From DATEOR01 sp035698665 (GTDB lineage Bacteria; Actinomycetota; Thermoleophilia; Gaiellales; Gaiellaceae): a DNA stretch of 64,000 bases. A program made the translations under genes and the position numbers. Shown here in pieces: positions 42,241 to 50,916 of the stretch. Under the pieces are notes generated by a model, which did not search any database, was not told where the DNA came from, and was given only the letters and a program-made list of their open reading frames with translations. The stretch spans positions 26,083 through 90,082 of the forward strand of contig DASSBN010000013.1 of NCBI GenBank assembly GCA_035698665.1, given 5' to 3'. Position 1 is the stretch's first letter, and each line of letters starts with the position of its first letter.

Positions 42241-43931
42241 GCGTCCGCCCCGCCGACTTCCCGCCTCCGTTCGATCCGGCCGAGTTCGTCGCCGAGCCCT
42301 CCGACCCGCCGGACGAGCGGATCGAGGTCGGCGTCCTCATCGTCGGCGGCGGGCCTGCGGGCCTGTCGGCTGCGATTCGGCTGAACCAGCTCCTCGAGGA
42401 GAACCCGGACATGCGCGAGCGCCTCGGCGAGATCCCCGTCGCCGTCGTCGAAAAGAGCAGGACGCCCGGCGCGCACCTCCTCTCGGGCGCGGTCGTGAAC
42501 CCGAGGGCGTTCCGCCAGCTCTTCCCCGGGATGCACAGCGAGGACATGCCGTTTCGCTCGCGCGTGGAGCGCGAGGGGCTCTACTACCTGACCTCGAAGC
42601 GCGCGGTGCGCCTTCCCGCCCCTCCGACGATGTGGAATCACGGCAACTTCGTGGCGTCCATCTCGGAGATCGGCGCCTGGCTCGGCGAACGCGCGGAGGA
42701 AGGAGGGGCGACGCTCGTTCCCGAGACCGCGGCCCGCAAGCTCCTCGTCTCCGGTGGGCGCGTCGTCGGCATCCGCACCGGCGACCGCGGACGCGGGAAG
42801 AGCGGGGAGGAGCTGCCCAACTTCGAGCCCGGGTCCGACATCACGGCGCGCGTCACGATCCTCGCCGAGGGCACACAGGGACACCTCACCGGCGTCGCGC
42901 TCGACCGTTTCGGCCTTCAGTCGCGGCCGCAGGTGTGGGCGCTCGGCGTCAAGGAGGTCTGGGAGGTTCCCCGTCCGCTCGACCGCGTCATCCACACAAT
43001 GGGCTGGCCGCTCCGGGGTGCGAAGAAGTTCCGGGAATTCGGCGGCAGCTTCATCTACCCGCTGGGCGAGGAGCACGTGGCGCTCGGGATGGTCGTCGGC
43101 CTCGACTACACGGACGCGACGCTCTCGGTCCACGACCTTCTCCAGGAGCTCAAGCTCCACCGGTTCGTGCGCGCGATCCTCGACGGGGGCAAACGCGTCG
43201 CGTGGGGTGCGAAGACGATCCCGGAGGGCGGCTTCCTCGCGCTTCCCGACCGCTTCAACTTCCCGGGCGGGATGATCGCGGGCGACGGCGCCGGCCTGGT
43301 CAACGTGCCCGCGCTCAAGGGCATCCACTACGCCATGCGCTCGGGGATGCTCGCCGCGGAGAGCGCTCTCGAGGCGCTCGCGCCCGGCCGGACCGCCTGG
43401 GAGCCCGGCGCCCTCGAGTCCTACGATCAGGCGCTCAAGGAAAGCTACGTCTGGAAGGACCTCGAGCGCGTGCGCAACATGCGCCCGGCGTTCCATCACG
43501 GCTTCACGCGCGGCGCGATGCTGGCCGGCGTGGCGCTGAACACACTCGGAAAGCTCCCGCGCAAGGACCTGAAGCTCGAGGCCGATGCGCAGGTCCCGGT
43601 CTTCGTCGGCGACCACCCTGCGCCGGCACCGGACGGCCAGGTCACCTTCGACAAGCTCTCCAGTGTCTATCTCTCCGGGAACAAAACGCGCGACGATGCG
43701 CCGAGCCACCTCAGGGTCGACCGCAAGGTCCGGCGCGAAGTGGCCGAGACGTGGGTACACATGTGCCCCGCGCAGGTCTACGAGCTCGGCGGCGCCGCGT
43801 CGCCGGCCGGCAACGTCGTGGACGTCGAGGTGACGGCCTCGAACTGCGTCCAGTGCGGCGCGATCACCGCCAAGGGCGGCCGGCTCACTCCGCCGGAGGG
43901 CGGGGATGGGCCCGAGTACCGGTTGATGTGA
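42237..43931 (+). CDS. Electron-transfer-flavoprotein:quinone oxidoreductase
   Basis: 564 residues, the length of ETF-QO. It passes electrons from ETF to the quinone pool. FAD motif LIVGGGPAGLSAAIRL near residue 32; long central quinone/FAD region with GGSFIYPLGEEHVALGMVVG; a C-terminal Fe-S domain. Of the four Cys that usually bind the [4Fe-4S] cluster I find three: one in MCPAQVYEL and two in SNCVQCGAI, where the last Cys of the usual C-x2-C-x2-C is Ile. Start GTG 42237 overlaps etfA; its stop overlaps the next gene (GTGA). Confidence 0.92.
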   Translation: MSVRPADFPPPFDPAEFVAEPSDPPDERIEVGVLIVGGGPAGLSAAIRLNQLLEENPDMRERLGEIPVAVVEKSRTPGAHLLSGAVVNPRAFRQLFPGMHSEDMPFRSRVEREGLYYLTSKRAVRLPAPPTMWNHGNFVASISEIGAWLGERAEEGGATLVPETAARKLLVSGGRVVGIRTGDRGRGKSGEELPNFEPGSDITARVTILAEGTQGHLTGVALDRFGLQSRPQVWALGVKEVWEVPRPLDRVIHTMGWPLRGAKKFREFGGSFIYPLGEEHVALGMVVGLDYTDATLSVHDLLQELKLHRFVRAILDGGKRVAWGAKTIPEGGFLALPDRFNFPGGMIAGDGAGLVNVPALKGIHYAMRSGMLAAESALEALAPGRTAWEPGALESYDQALKESYVWKDLERVRNMRPAFHHGFTRGAMLAGVALNTLGKLPRKDLKLEADAQVPVFVGDHPAPAPDGQVTFDKLSSVYLSGNKTRDDAPSHLRVDRKVRREVAETWVHMCPAQVYELGGAASPAGNVVDVEVTASNCVQCGAITAKGGRLTPPEGGDGPEYRLM

Positions 43932-44836
43932 CGACCCTCCTGCGAACGCCGCTCCTCCGGTCGACGACCCTGGGAGACGCGTTTGGCGGCACCGCCCTGC
44001 TCAAGGCAGAGCTCTTCCAGAAGACCGGCTCGTTCAAGCCGCGTGGGATCCTCGCCAAGCTCGCGACGCTCTCCCCGGACGAGCGGCAGCGCGGTGTCAT
44101 CACGGTCTCGGCCGGCAACGCGGCGGGCGCCGTGGCCTATGGCTCGGCGCTCGAGCAGATCGACTGCCTCGTCGTGATGTGGCAAGGGACGAGCGACCTG
44201 AAGGCCGCGGCCGCGCGCGCCTACGGCGCGACGGTGGACCGCGAGGCGGCGGACCCCACCGACGCGTTCGCCCGCCTCGAGGAGCTGCGGGCCGCGAGCG
44301 GGCGCGCGTTCGTCCATCCCTACGACGACCCGGTCGTGATCGAGGGGCACTCGAGCCTCGGCCGCGAGATCGTCGAGGACGCTCCCGAGACCGACGTGAT
44401 CGTCACCGGTGTGGGTGGCGGCGGGCTGGTGTCCGGCCTTGCCCTCGGCGCGCCGAACGCTCGGGTCGTCGGCGTCGAGCCGGAGGGATCCGCCGCGCTG
44501 CACGAAGGGCTCGCAGCGGGCAAGCCGGTTTCCGTTCGTCCGGATTCGATCGCCGACGCCTTGAACGCGCCTGTCGTGGGAGAGCACTGCCTCGCCGTGT
44601 GCCTCGAGCGCGGCGTCGAGTCGGTGCTCGTCTCCGAGGACGACATCCGCGCCGGCTTTCGGTTTCTCTACGAGCGCGCGAAGCTCGCGGCGGAGCCCGG
44701 CGCCGCGGCCGGAGTCGGAGCTCTGCTCGCGGGCAAAGTGCCCGAGGTCGAGGGCAAGACCGTGGCCGTTGTCGTCTCAGGGGGCAACGTGGCGCCCAAA
44801 ACCGCTGCTGCTATCCTGAGTTCAAATGAAGCCTGA
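43928..44836 (+). CDS. Threonine/serine dehydratase-like PLP enzyme
   Basis: 302 residues of the fold-type II PLP family, without an ACT domain. The PLP lysine is in KTGSFKPRG near residue 34, the substrate loop is VSAGNAAGAVA and the phosphate-binding glycine loop is TGVGGGGLVSG. The size and loops match catabolic threonine dehydratase, serine dehydratase or serine racemase; I cannot separate these. Start GTG 43928 overlaps the ETF dehydrogenase stop. Deamination of Thr gives 2-oxobutyrate and then propionyl-CoA, which would feed the mutase pathway, an inference only. Its end overlaps rpmE by 11 bp. Confidence 0.87.
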   Translation: MTTLLRTPLLRSTTLGDAFGGTALLKAELFQKTGSFKPRGILAKLATLSPDERQRGVITVSAGNAAGAVAYGSALEQIDCLVVMWQGTSDLKAAAARAYGATVDREAADPTDAFARLEELRAASGRAFVHPYDDPVVIEGHSSLGREIVEDAPETDVIVTGVGGGGLVSGLALGAPNARVVGVEPEGSAALHEGLAAGKPVSVRPDSIADALNAPVVGEHCLAVCLERGVESVLVSEDDIRAGFRFLYERAKLAAEPGAAAGVGALLAGKVPEVEGKTVAVVVSGGNVAPKTAAAILSSNEA

Positions 44837-45035
44837 CATCCATCCCGAATACGTTCTCGCCACCGTGCATTGCTCGTGCGGGAACGAGTTTCAGACCCGT
44901 TCGACCAAGCCGGAGCTGCACGTGGAGATCTGCTCCGAGTGCCATCCGTTCTACACCGGCAAGCAGAAGCTCATGGACACCGGCGGTCGCGTCGAGCGCT
45001 TCCAGCGGCGCCTCGAGAAGGCCGGCAGGGCCTAG
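44826..45035 (+). CDS. rpmE: 50S ribosomal protein L31 (zinc-binding type)
   Basis: 69 residues. Four zinc ligands in HCSCGNEF (two Cys) and ICSECHPFYTG (two Cys): the C+ form. TATCCT at 44812-44817, inside the upstream gene, lies eight bases before ATG, giving a leaderless promoter of its own. The rpmE-yqhQ-prfA order is a familiar Gram-positive neighbourhood. Confidence 0.95.
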   Translation: MKPDIHPEYVLATVHCSCGNEFQTRSTKPELHVEICSECHPFYTGKQKLMDTGGRVERFQRRLEKAGRA

Positions 45036-45051
45036 CAGCGAAAAGAACCGC

Positions 45052-45966
45052 ATGAGCGCCCCCATCGGAGGCCAGGCCGTCCTCGAGGGCGTGATGATGC
45101 GCGGGCCGTCGGCGTGGTCCGTCGCGGTGCGAAAGCCCGACGGCGACATCGCGGAGGTCAACCGGCCGATCACCTCGATCCTCCTGCGCTACCGCTGGAT
45201 GCGCCTGCCCATCATCCGCGGGATCATCGCGCTCGGCGAGTCGCTCGCGATCGGCTTTCGCGCGCTCGCCATCTCGGCGAACTACGCGGCGCAGGAAGAG
45301 GGCGAGGACGGCGAGGTCGAGACCGAGCTCACGCGCGGCCAGATCCTCTTCGCCTTCGGCATCGCGATCGGCTTCGCGCTCCTGCTCTTCAAGGTCTCGC
45401 CGGCGCTGATCACGAACTGGCTGCCGATCGAGTCCACCGGCGCCTTCGTCGTCGTCGAGGGCCTCGTGCGTGTGACGATCTTCATCGCCTACCTGCTCAT
45501 CATCTCGATGCTTCCCGACCTGAAGCGGGTCTTCCAGTACCACGCGGCCGAGCACAAGGCGATCAACGCCTACGAGGCGGGCGAGGAGCTGACCCCGGAG
45601 AACGTGCAGCGCTACAGCCTCCTGCACGTGCGCTGCGGGACGGCGTTCCTGCTCTACGTCATGGTCGTTGCGATCTTCGTGTTCGCGTTCTTCGGGCGCC
45701 CCGACTGGTACTGGCTGATCGCGTCACGCATCCTTCTGCTCCCGGTGATCGCGGGGATCGCGTACGAGATCATCCGCTTCGCCGGCAAGCACGCGCAGAA
45801 CCCCGCCCTGCGCGCCCTCCTGGCGCCCGGCCTCTGGCTCCAGCGCCTGACGACGCGCGAGCCCTCGCTCGATCAGATCGAGGTCTCGATCCGCGCGCTC
45901 CGGGAGGTGCTGCGGCTGGAAGGCCGCATCACTCCGGAGGAGCGCAAGGTCGAGGTAATGGCCTAG
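45052..45966 (+). CDS. DUF1385 (YqhQ-like) membrane protein
   Basis: 304 residues with about four membrane helices. Starts IGGQAVLEGVMMRGP, the conserved N-terminus of the family, and has the QYHAAEHKAINAYEAGEELT and VQRYSLLHVRCGTAFLL blocks with conserved His and Cys. Function unknown. It sits 16 bp after rpmE. The stop codon shares a CTAG with the convergent GFA-type gene. Confidence 0.9.
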   Translation: MSAPIGGQAVLEGVMMRGPSAWSVAVRKPDGDIAEVNRPITSILLRYRWMRLPIIRGIIALGESLAIGFRALAISANYAAQEEGEDGEVETELTRGQILFAFGIAIGFALLLFKVSPALITNWLPIESTGAFVVVEGLVRVTIFIAYLLIISMLPDLKRVFQYHAAEHKAINAYEAGEELTPENVQRYSLLHVRCGTAFLLYVMVVAIFVFAFFGRPDWYWLIASRILLLPVIAGIAYEIIRFAGKHAQNPALRALLAPGLWLQRLTTREPSLDQIEVSIRALREVLRLEGRITPEERKVEVMA

Positions 45967-46376
45967 CCCGGGGGTTCGTCGGGGTAGCGCGGAAGCTCGT
46001 CGTCGGGAAGGGTTTCCCACGGCGCTCTCGAGTCGACATAGGTGTGGAACTGCGGGCGGATGCCCGGGTCTCCGTCGAGCGCTCCCAGCCGCACCGAGAT
46101 CTCCGGTCCGTCAGGCCAGGTCCTCCCGAAGAGGCTCGACCCGCACTCCGTGCAGAACGCCTTCACGCCGGCATCCTCCGCCGGCCGGTAGACGCGGATG
46201 AGCTCCTCGCCCGAGATGAGCCGGAACCCGTCGCGCGGGACCCGGCCCTGGGTCTCGCCGAAGGTCCCCGAGTGCTTGCGGCACCGCGAGCAATGGCAGT
46301 GGTTGGCGCTCGTGAACGGCTTTGTGATCTCGAACCGAACGCCCCCGCAGAGGCAGCTTCCCTGCAGCGGTTCCAA
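45963..46376 (-). CDS. GFA (glutathione-dependent formaldehyde-activating)-type zinc protein
   Basis: 137 residues with the family's Cys pattern: SCLCGGVRF (Cys8, Cys10), HCHCSRCRKHSG (Cys27, 29, 32) and FCTECGSSL, seven Cys for one or two zincs. The original formaldehyde function is shown for only a few members, so the substrate is open. The start is a TTG (46376-46374); no ATG or GTG fits. TAGACT lies nine bases upstream, a possible -10. It is divergent from prfA across 14 bp. Confidence 0.85.
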   Translation of the reverse strand: MEPLQGSCLCGGVRFEITKPFTSANHCHCSRCRKHSGTFGETQGRVPRDGFRLISGEELIRVYRPAEDAGVKAFCTECGSSLFGRTWPDGPEISVRLGALDGDPGIRPQFHTYVDSRAPWETLPDDELPRYPDEPPG

Positions 46377-46390
46377 GGTGAGCTGAGTCT

Positions 46391-47452
46391 ATGCTCTTCG
46401 ACGTGAGCCAGATGGACAGCCTGATCGACGAACTGGAGCGCTCCTACGCCGACGCGCAGGAGCGCATGAGCGACCCCGCGATCTTCTCCGACCACCACGC
46501 AGCGGCGGATGCCGGCCGCAGGCTGAAGGAGCTCGAGGGCCCGCACAAGCTCGCGCAAGAGTGGCGCTCCACGCGCGACGACCTCGAGGCGGCGCGCGAG
46601 GATTCCGAGCTCCGCGGCCTCGTCCCCGAGCTGGAACGGCGCCTCGAGGAGCTCGAGGACGAGCTCAAGGTGGCCCTCGTCGAGCGGGACCCCAACGACG
46701 AGAAGGACGTCATCGTCGAGATCCGCAAGGGGGCGGGCGGGGACGAGGGCGCGATCTGGGCGGGCGATCTCTTCCGGATGCTCACGCGCTACTCCGAATC
46801 CCGGGGCTTCAAATGGGAGGTGCTCGGCTCCAACCCGAGCGAGAGCGGCGGCTACAACGACATCACGTTCGCGGTCAAGGGCGAGGGCGCGTACTCGATC
46901 TTCAAGTGGGAGGGGGGCACCCACCGCGTGCAGCGCGTGCCGGTGACCGAGTCCCAGGGCCGCATCCACACCTCCACGGCGACGGTGGCAGTCATGCCGG
47001 AGGCGGAGGAGGTCGAGATCGAGATCGACCCGAACGACCTCAAGATCGACGTCTACCGCTCCACAGGGCCCGGCGGCCAGAGCGTGAACACGACCGATTC
47101 CGCAGTTCGCATCACGCACCTCCCGACGGGCCTCGTCGTCGCCATGCAGGACGAGAAGTCCCAGCTCCAAAACAAGACGAAAGCGCTGCGCGTCCTTCGC
47201 GCCCGGCTACTCGAGCTCGAGCGCGAGCGCCAGGAGGAGGAGCTCTCGGCCGCGCGCCGCTCGCAGATCGGCCGCGGCGACCGGGCCGAGAAGATCCGCA
47301 CCTACAACTATCCCGACAACCGGGTCACCGATCATCGGGTCAACCTGACGATCAAGCGGCTCGACCGGATCGTCGAGGGCGATCTGGACGAGTTCACCGA
47401 GGCGCTCGCCGCAGAGGAGCGGCGGCAGGCGCTTGAAGCCGCCGCGGCGTAA
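46391..47452 (+). CDS. prfA: Peptide chain release factor 1
   Basis: 353 residues. The GGQ motif is in STGPGGQSVNTTDSAVR and the stop-codon-reading domain has the RF1-type block RVPVTESQGRIHTSTATV (PVT instead of the RF2 SPF). So it reads UAA and UAG. The start may be ATG 46391, GTG 46403 or ATG 46412. TATGCT (46390-46395) ends seven bases before GTG 46403, the same geometry as other leaderless genes here, so 46403 deserves consideration. It precedes prmC, which methylates its GGQ glutamine. Confidence 0.95.
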   Translation: MLFDVSQMDSLIDELERSYADAQERMSDPAIFSDHHAAADAGRRLKELEGPHKLAQEWRSTRDDLEAAREDSELRGLVPELERRLEELEDELKVALVERDPNDEKDVIVEIRKGAGGDEGAIWAGDLFRMLTRYSESRGFKWEVLGSNPSESGGYNDITFAVKGEGAYSIFKWEGGTHRVQRVPVTESQGRIHTSTATVAVMPEAEEVEIEIDPNDLKIDVYRSTGPGGQSVNTTDSAVRITHLPTGLVVAMQDEKSQLQNKTKALRVLRARLLELERERQEEELSAARRSQIGRGDRAEKIRTYNYPDNRVTDHRVNLTIKRLDRIVEGDLDEFTEALAAEERRQALEAAAA

Positions 47453-47459
47453 GAAACGC

Positions 47460-48317
47460 ATGACTGTCTGCAGCGAACGAATCGAGATGCCCCTGGACGC
47501 CGTCCACGAGGTCGAGCTCGAGCTCCGCGCAGCCGGTGTGCCGTCGCCGCGCGTCGACGCCGAGATCCTGGTCGCCGACGTGCTCGGAATCGCCCGCTCC
47601 GAGCTCTACTCGTCGCACAGCCCGGTGACGTCCTACGAGCGTGGGCGATTGGAAGAACTCGTTTGGCGCCGGATCCGGCGCGAGCCGCTCGCCTACATCC
47701 TCGGTGAGTGGGGCTTCCGCCGCCTTCTCCTCAAGGTCGACGACCGGGCGCTCATTCCCCGCCCCGAGACCGAGGTCGTGGTCGAGCGCTGTCTCGCCTT
47801 TCTCGGCGACTTCGTCGAACCGCGCGTCCTCGACGTCGGGGTCGGCTCCGGAGCGATCGCGCTCGCGATCGCCGACGAACACCTGGGGGCACGGGTGACC
47901 GCCGTCGACAGCTCGGAGCAGGCGCTCTCGCTGGCGCAGGAGAACAAGGCCCGCGCCGGGGTGAACGGGCGCGTACGCCTCGTGCAGGGCGACCTCCTCG
48001 CCGGGATCGAGGGGCCTTTCGACCTCGTCGTGTCGAACCCGCCCTACGTCACGCCCGAGGAGTACGAGACCCTGCAGCCGGAGATTCGCCTCTACGAGCC
48101 GTACGAGGCCGTCGTCGGCGTCGACGTCGGCGCGAGCGTCGCCGCCGAGGCGCGGAACCTCCTGCGGCCGGGCGGACGCCTCGTGCTCGAGTGCGGCGAC
48201 GGCCAGGCAGCCCGTCTCGCCGCCGCGCTCTCGTCACTCGGCTACACGGATGTCGTCGAGACGCCCGACCTCGCCGGCCGCGACCGCGTCGTCGAGGGAA
48301 CCTGGAGCGGGTCGTGA
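47460..48317 (+). CDS. prmC: Release factor glutamine methyltransferase
   Basis: 285 residues. It methylates the GGQ Gln of RF1 and RF2 with SAM. N-terminal helical domain, then the SAM-binding GVGSGAIALAIA block and the catalytic NPPY motif in VVSNPPYVTPEEY. I start it at ATG 47460; a TTG 27 bp upstream (47433) is also open but would overlap prfA. The last bases (GTGA) overlap the tsaC/Sua5-type gene. Confidence 0.94.
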   Translation: MTVCSERIEMPLDAVHEVELELRAAGVPSPRVDAEILVADVLGIARSELYSSHSPVTSYERGRLEELVWRRIRREPLAYILGEWGFRRLLLKVDDRALIPRPETEVVVERCLAFLGDFVEPRVLDVGVGSGAIALAIADEHLGARVTAVDSSEQALSLAQENKARAGVNGRVRLVQGDLLAGIEGPFDLVVSNPPYVTPEEYETLQPEIRLYEPYEAVVGVDVGASVAAEARNLLRPGGRLVLECGDGQAARLAAALSSLGYTDVVETPDLAGRDRVVEGTWSGS

Positions 48318-48928
48318 TCGCCTCGCGGACCGCCGACGCGCTCACCGCCCTCCGGGCGGGCGAGAGCGTGATCCTCCCGACCGACACGGTCTACGGCCTC
48401 TGCGTGGACGCCTACCACGAGCCGCCTGTGCGCAGGCTGCTTCGCCAGAAGAAGCGCCCGCCGGAGATGCCGGTGGCGCTCGTCGCCTCCGACCTCGAGG
48501 TCCTCCTCGACGCGGTCCCGGAGCTCCGTGGCCGAGCCGCAGTTGCAGCCCGCGCGCTGCTTCCCGGTCCGTACACGCTCGTCCTGCCGAACCCCGCCCG
48601 CCGCTACCGGTGGCTGACCGGCACGCGGCCGGAGACCATCGGCGTCCGCGTTCCCGACCTTCCCGCAGAGGCCAAGGCCGTGCTCGACGGCTTCGGCGCC
48701 GTCGCAGCGACGAGCGCGAACCATCACGGCAGCCCGGACCCCGCGCGAATCGAGGACATCCCCGACGCGCTGCTCCAGGCCGCGGCGGTGGTCGTCGACG
48801 CGGGCACGCTTCCCGGGACTCCCTCGACCGTGGTCGATCTCACAGGACGGGAGCCGCAGATCCTTCGCGAAGGGGCGGTTTCCGCGACCGACGCACTGGC
48901 CCGGGTCGCGAGCGCGACAGGCGTCTGA
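48314..48928 (+). CDS. tsaC: L-threonylcarbamoyladenylate synthase (YrdC/Sua5 family)
   Basis: 204 residues, the single-domain short form. It makes threonylcarbamoyl-AMP for the t6A37 modification of tRNA. Typical blocks: AGESVILPTDTVYGLCVDA, RQKKRPPEMPVALVASD, PGPYTLVLPN, ETIGVRVPDLP and AATSANHHGSPDP. The reading frame extends far upstream in the shadow of prmC; GTG 48314, overlapping the prmC stop, gives the right N-terminus. The same prfA-prmC-ywlC order is known in Bacillus. Confidence 0.92.
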   Translation: MIASRTADALTALRAGESVILPTDTVYGLCVDAYHEPPVRRLLRQKKRPPEMPVALVASDLEVLLDAVPELRGRAAVAARALLPGPYTLVLPNPARRYRWLTGTRPETIGVRVPDLPAEAKAVLDGFGAVAATSANHHGSPDPARIEDIPDALLQAAAVVVDAGTLPGTPSTVVDLTGREPQILREGAVSATDALARVASATGV

Positions 48929-48971
48929 GAGCCTCGGCCGCCGCGGCCGGGCAACGCGGTATGGTGGGCCC

Positions 48972-50267
48972 GTGGCGATCGCGCAGGAGACCCTGCAGGA
49001 GCTCCAGCGGGCCGGGTTGGCCGAGATCGATCCCGACACCGCTGCCCTGCTCGAGCGGGAGCTCGAGCGCCAGCGCGGTCAGATCGAGCTGATCGCCTCG
49101 GAGAACTTCACCTGGCCGAGCGTCCTCGAGGCGATGGGGAGCGTGCCGACGAACAAGTACGCCGAGGGCTATCCCGGGCGGCGCTACTACGGCGGCTGCG
49201 AGGTCGTCGACGAGATCGAGCAGCTCGCGATCGACCGGGCGAAGGAGCTCTTCGGCGCCGAGCACGCGAACGTGCAGCCCCACGCGGGCGCACAGACGAA
49301 CATGGCCGTCTATTTCAGCTGCCTGGACCCGGGCGACACCGTCCTCGCCATGCGCCTCGACCACGGCGGCCACCTCACGCACGGGCTCAAGGTCAACTTC
49401 TCGGGGAAGCTCTACGACTTCGTCGGCTACGGGGTCGACCGCGAGACCTCGCTGATCGACTTCGACGAGGTGCTCGAGACGGCGAAGGAGTGCCGGCCCA
49501 AGCTGATCGTGTGCGGCGGCTCCGCCTATCCGCGCACGATCGAGGCCGACCGCTTCCGGGCAATCGCCGACGAGGTCGGAGCGCTGCTCCTCTGCGACAT
49601 GGCGCACTTCGCGGGGCTCGTGGCGGCGGGCGTCCACCCGAACCCGACGCCGCACTGCGACTTCGTCACCTCGACGACGCACAAGACGCTCGCGGGGCCG
49701 CGCGCGGGCTTCGTCCTTTGCAGGGAGGAGCACGCGCAGGCGCTCGACAAGGCGGTCTTCCCGGGGATGCAGGGCGGCCCGCTCCTGCACGTGATCGCCG
49801 GCAAGGCGGCATGCTTCAAGATCGCGGGCTCGGGCGCCTTCCGCGACTACCAGGCGCAGATCCGCGCCAACGCGGACGCGCTCTCCGACACCCTCATGCA
49901 GAACGGGTTGGACGTCCTCACGGGCGGCACAGACACGCACCTGCTGCAGATGGACCTGCGCGCCGGCGAGTGGTCTGGCAAGGCCGCCGAGGAGCGCCTC
50001 CACGAGGTGAAGATCACCGCAAACCGCAACACGGTGCCCTTCGACGAGCGCCCGCCGATGGAGGCTTCGGGCGTCCGCCTGGGTACGCCCGCGGTGACGA
50101 TGCGCGGCTTCGACGAGGACGATCTGCGCGAGGTGGGGGAGATCATCTCCGGTGCGCTCGCGGCCGAACCCGACCTCGATGCTCTCAGCGCGAGAAGCGC
50201 GGCTTTGTGCGAAAGGCGACCCCTGTACCCAGGTTTCCGGGGCTACACGACCTATGAGCGATCCTGA
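48972..50267 (+). CDS. glyA: Serine hydroxymethyltransferase
   Basis: 431 residues. It interconverts serine and glycine with tetrahydrofolate. The PLP lysine is Lys238 in TSTTHKTLAGPRAGF. YPGRRYYGGCEVVDEIE and NVQPHAGAQTNMAVY are conserved blocks. TATGGT (48960-48965) lies six bases before the GTG start, so the gene is likely leaderless. Its 3' end overlaps upp by 14 bp. Confidence 0.95.
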   Translation: MAIAQETLQELQRAGLAEIDPDTAALLERELERQRGQIELIASENFTWPSVLEAMGSVPTNKYAEGYPGRRYYGGCEVVDEIEQLAIDRAKELFGAEHANVQPHAGAQTNMAVYFSCLDPGDTVLAMRLDHGGHLTHGLKVNFSGKLYDFVGYGVDRETSLIDFDEVLETAKECRPKLIVCGGSAYPRTIEADRFRAIADEVGALLLCDMAHFAGLVAAGVHPNPTPHCDFVTSTTHKTLAGPRAGFVLCREEHAQALDKAVFPGMQGGPLLHVIAGKAACFKIAGSGAFRDYQAQIRANADALSDTLMQNGLDVLTGGTDTHLLQMDLRAGEWSGKAAEERLHEVKITANRNTVPFDERPPMEASGVRLGTPAVTMRGFDEDDLREVGEIISGALAAEPDLDALSARSAALCERRPLYPGFRGYTTYERS

Positions 50268-50916
50268 GACTCTTACGACGACGGCGCGCAGCGCCGTTGT
50301 CGTAGTTGACCATCCGCTGGTGCAGCACAAGCTCGGGCTCATGCGGGACGAGTCCACGTCGACCCACCTCTTCCGCGAGCTTGTCGACGAGGTCACTCTT
50401 CTGCTCACGTACGAGGCGACGAAGGGTCTCGCCACGGAGGAGTGTGAGATCCAGACGCCCCTGGAGCGGACGAGCGCACAGAAGATCTCCGGCAAGAAGG
50501 TGGCCGTCTGCCCGATCCTCCGCGCCGGGATCGGCATGCTCGACGGCGTCCTCAGCCTCATCTCGGGCGCGCGCGTCGGGTTCATCGGCCTCTACCGGAA
50601 CGAGGAGACCCTCGAGCCGGTCGAGCACTACGTGAAGCTCCCGGCGGACGTCGCGCAGCGGGACGTGATCCTCCTCGACCCGATGCTCGCCACCGGCAAC
50701 TCGACGGCGGCCGCGGTCCAGACGGTGAAGAGCGCGGGCGCAACCTCGGTTCGCCTCATTGCGATCATCGCCGCGCCCGAGGGCATCGAGCGGCTCCACT
50801 CCGAGCACCCCGACGTCACCGTGGTGGTGGCCGCTGTCGACCGCGGGCTGAACGAGAAGGGCTACATCGTCCCGGGTCTCGGCGACGCGGGCGACCGGCT
50901 GTTCGGGACCAAGTAG
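50254..50916 (+). CDS. upp: Uracil phosphoribosyltransferase
   Basis: 220 residues; salvages uracil to UMP with PRPP. The PRPP loop is ILLDPMLATGNSTAAAV, and the uracil site lies in the C-terminal EKGYIVPGLGDAGDRLFGTK. The start is ATG 50254, inside the end of glyA; upstream codons in the same frame are shadow. glyA-upp-atp is an order also known in Bacillus. Confidence 0.95.
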   Translation: MSDPETLTTTARSAVVVVDHPLVQHKLGLMRDESTSTHLFRELVDEVTLLLTYEATKGLATEECEIQTPLERTSAQKISGKKVAVCPILRAGIGMLDGVLSLISGARVGFIGLYRNEETLEPVEHYVKLPADVAQRDVILLDPMLATGNSTAAAVQTVKSAGATSVRLIAIIAAPEGIERLHSEHPDVTVVVAAVDRGLNEKGYIVPGLGDAGDRLFGTK

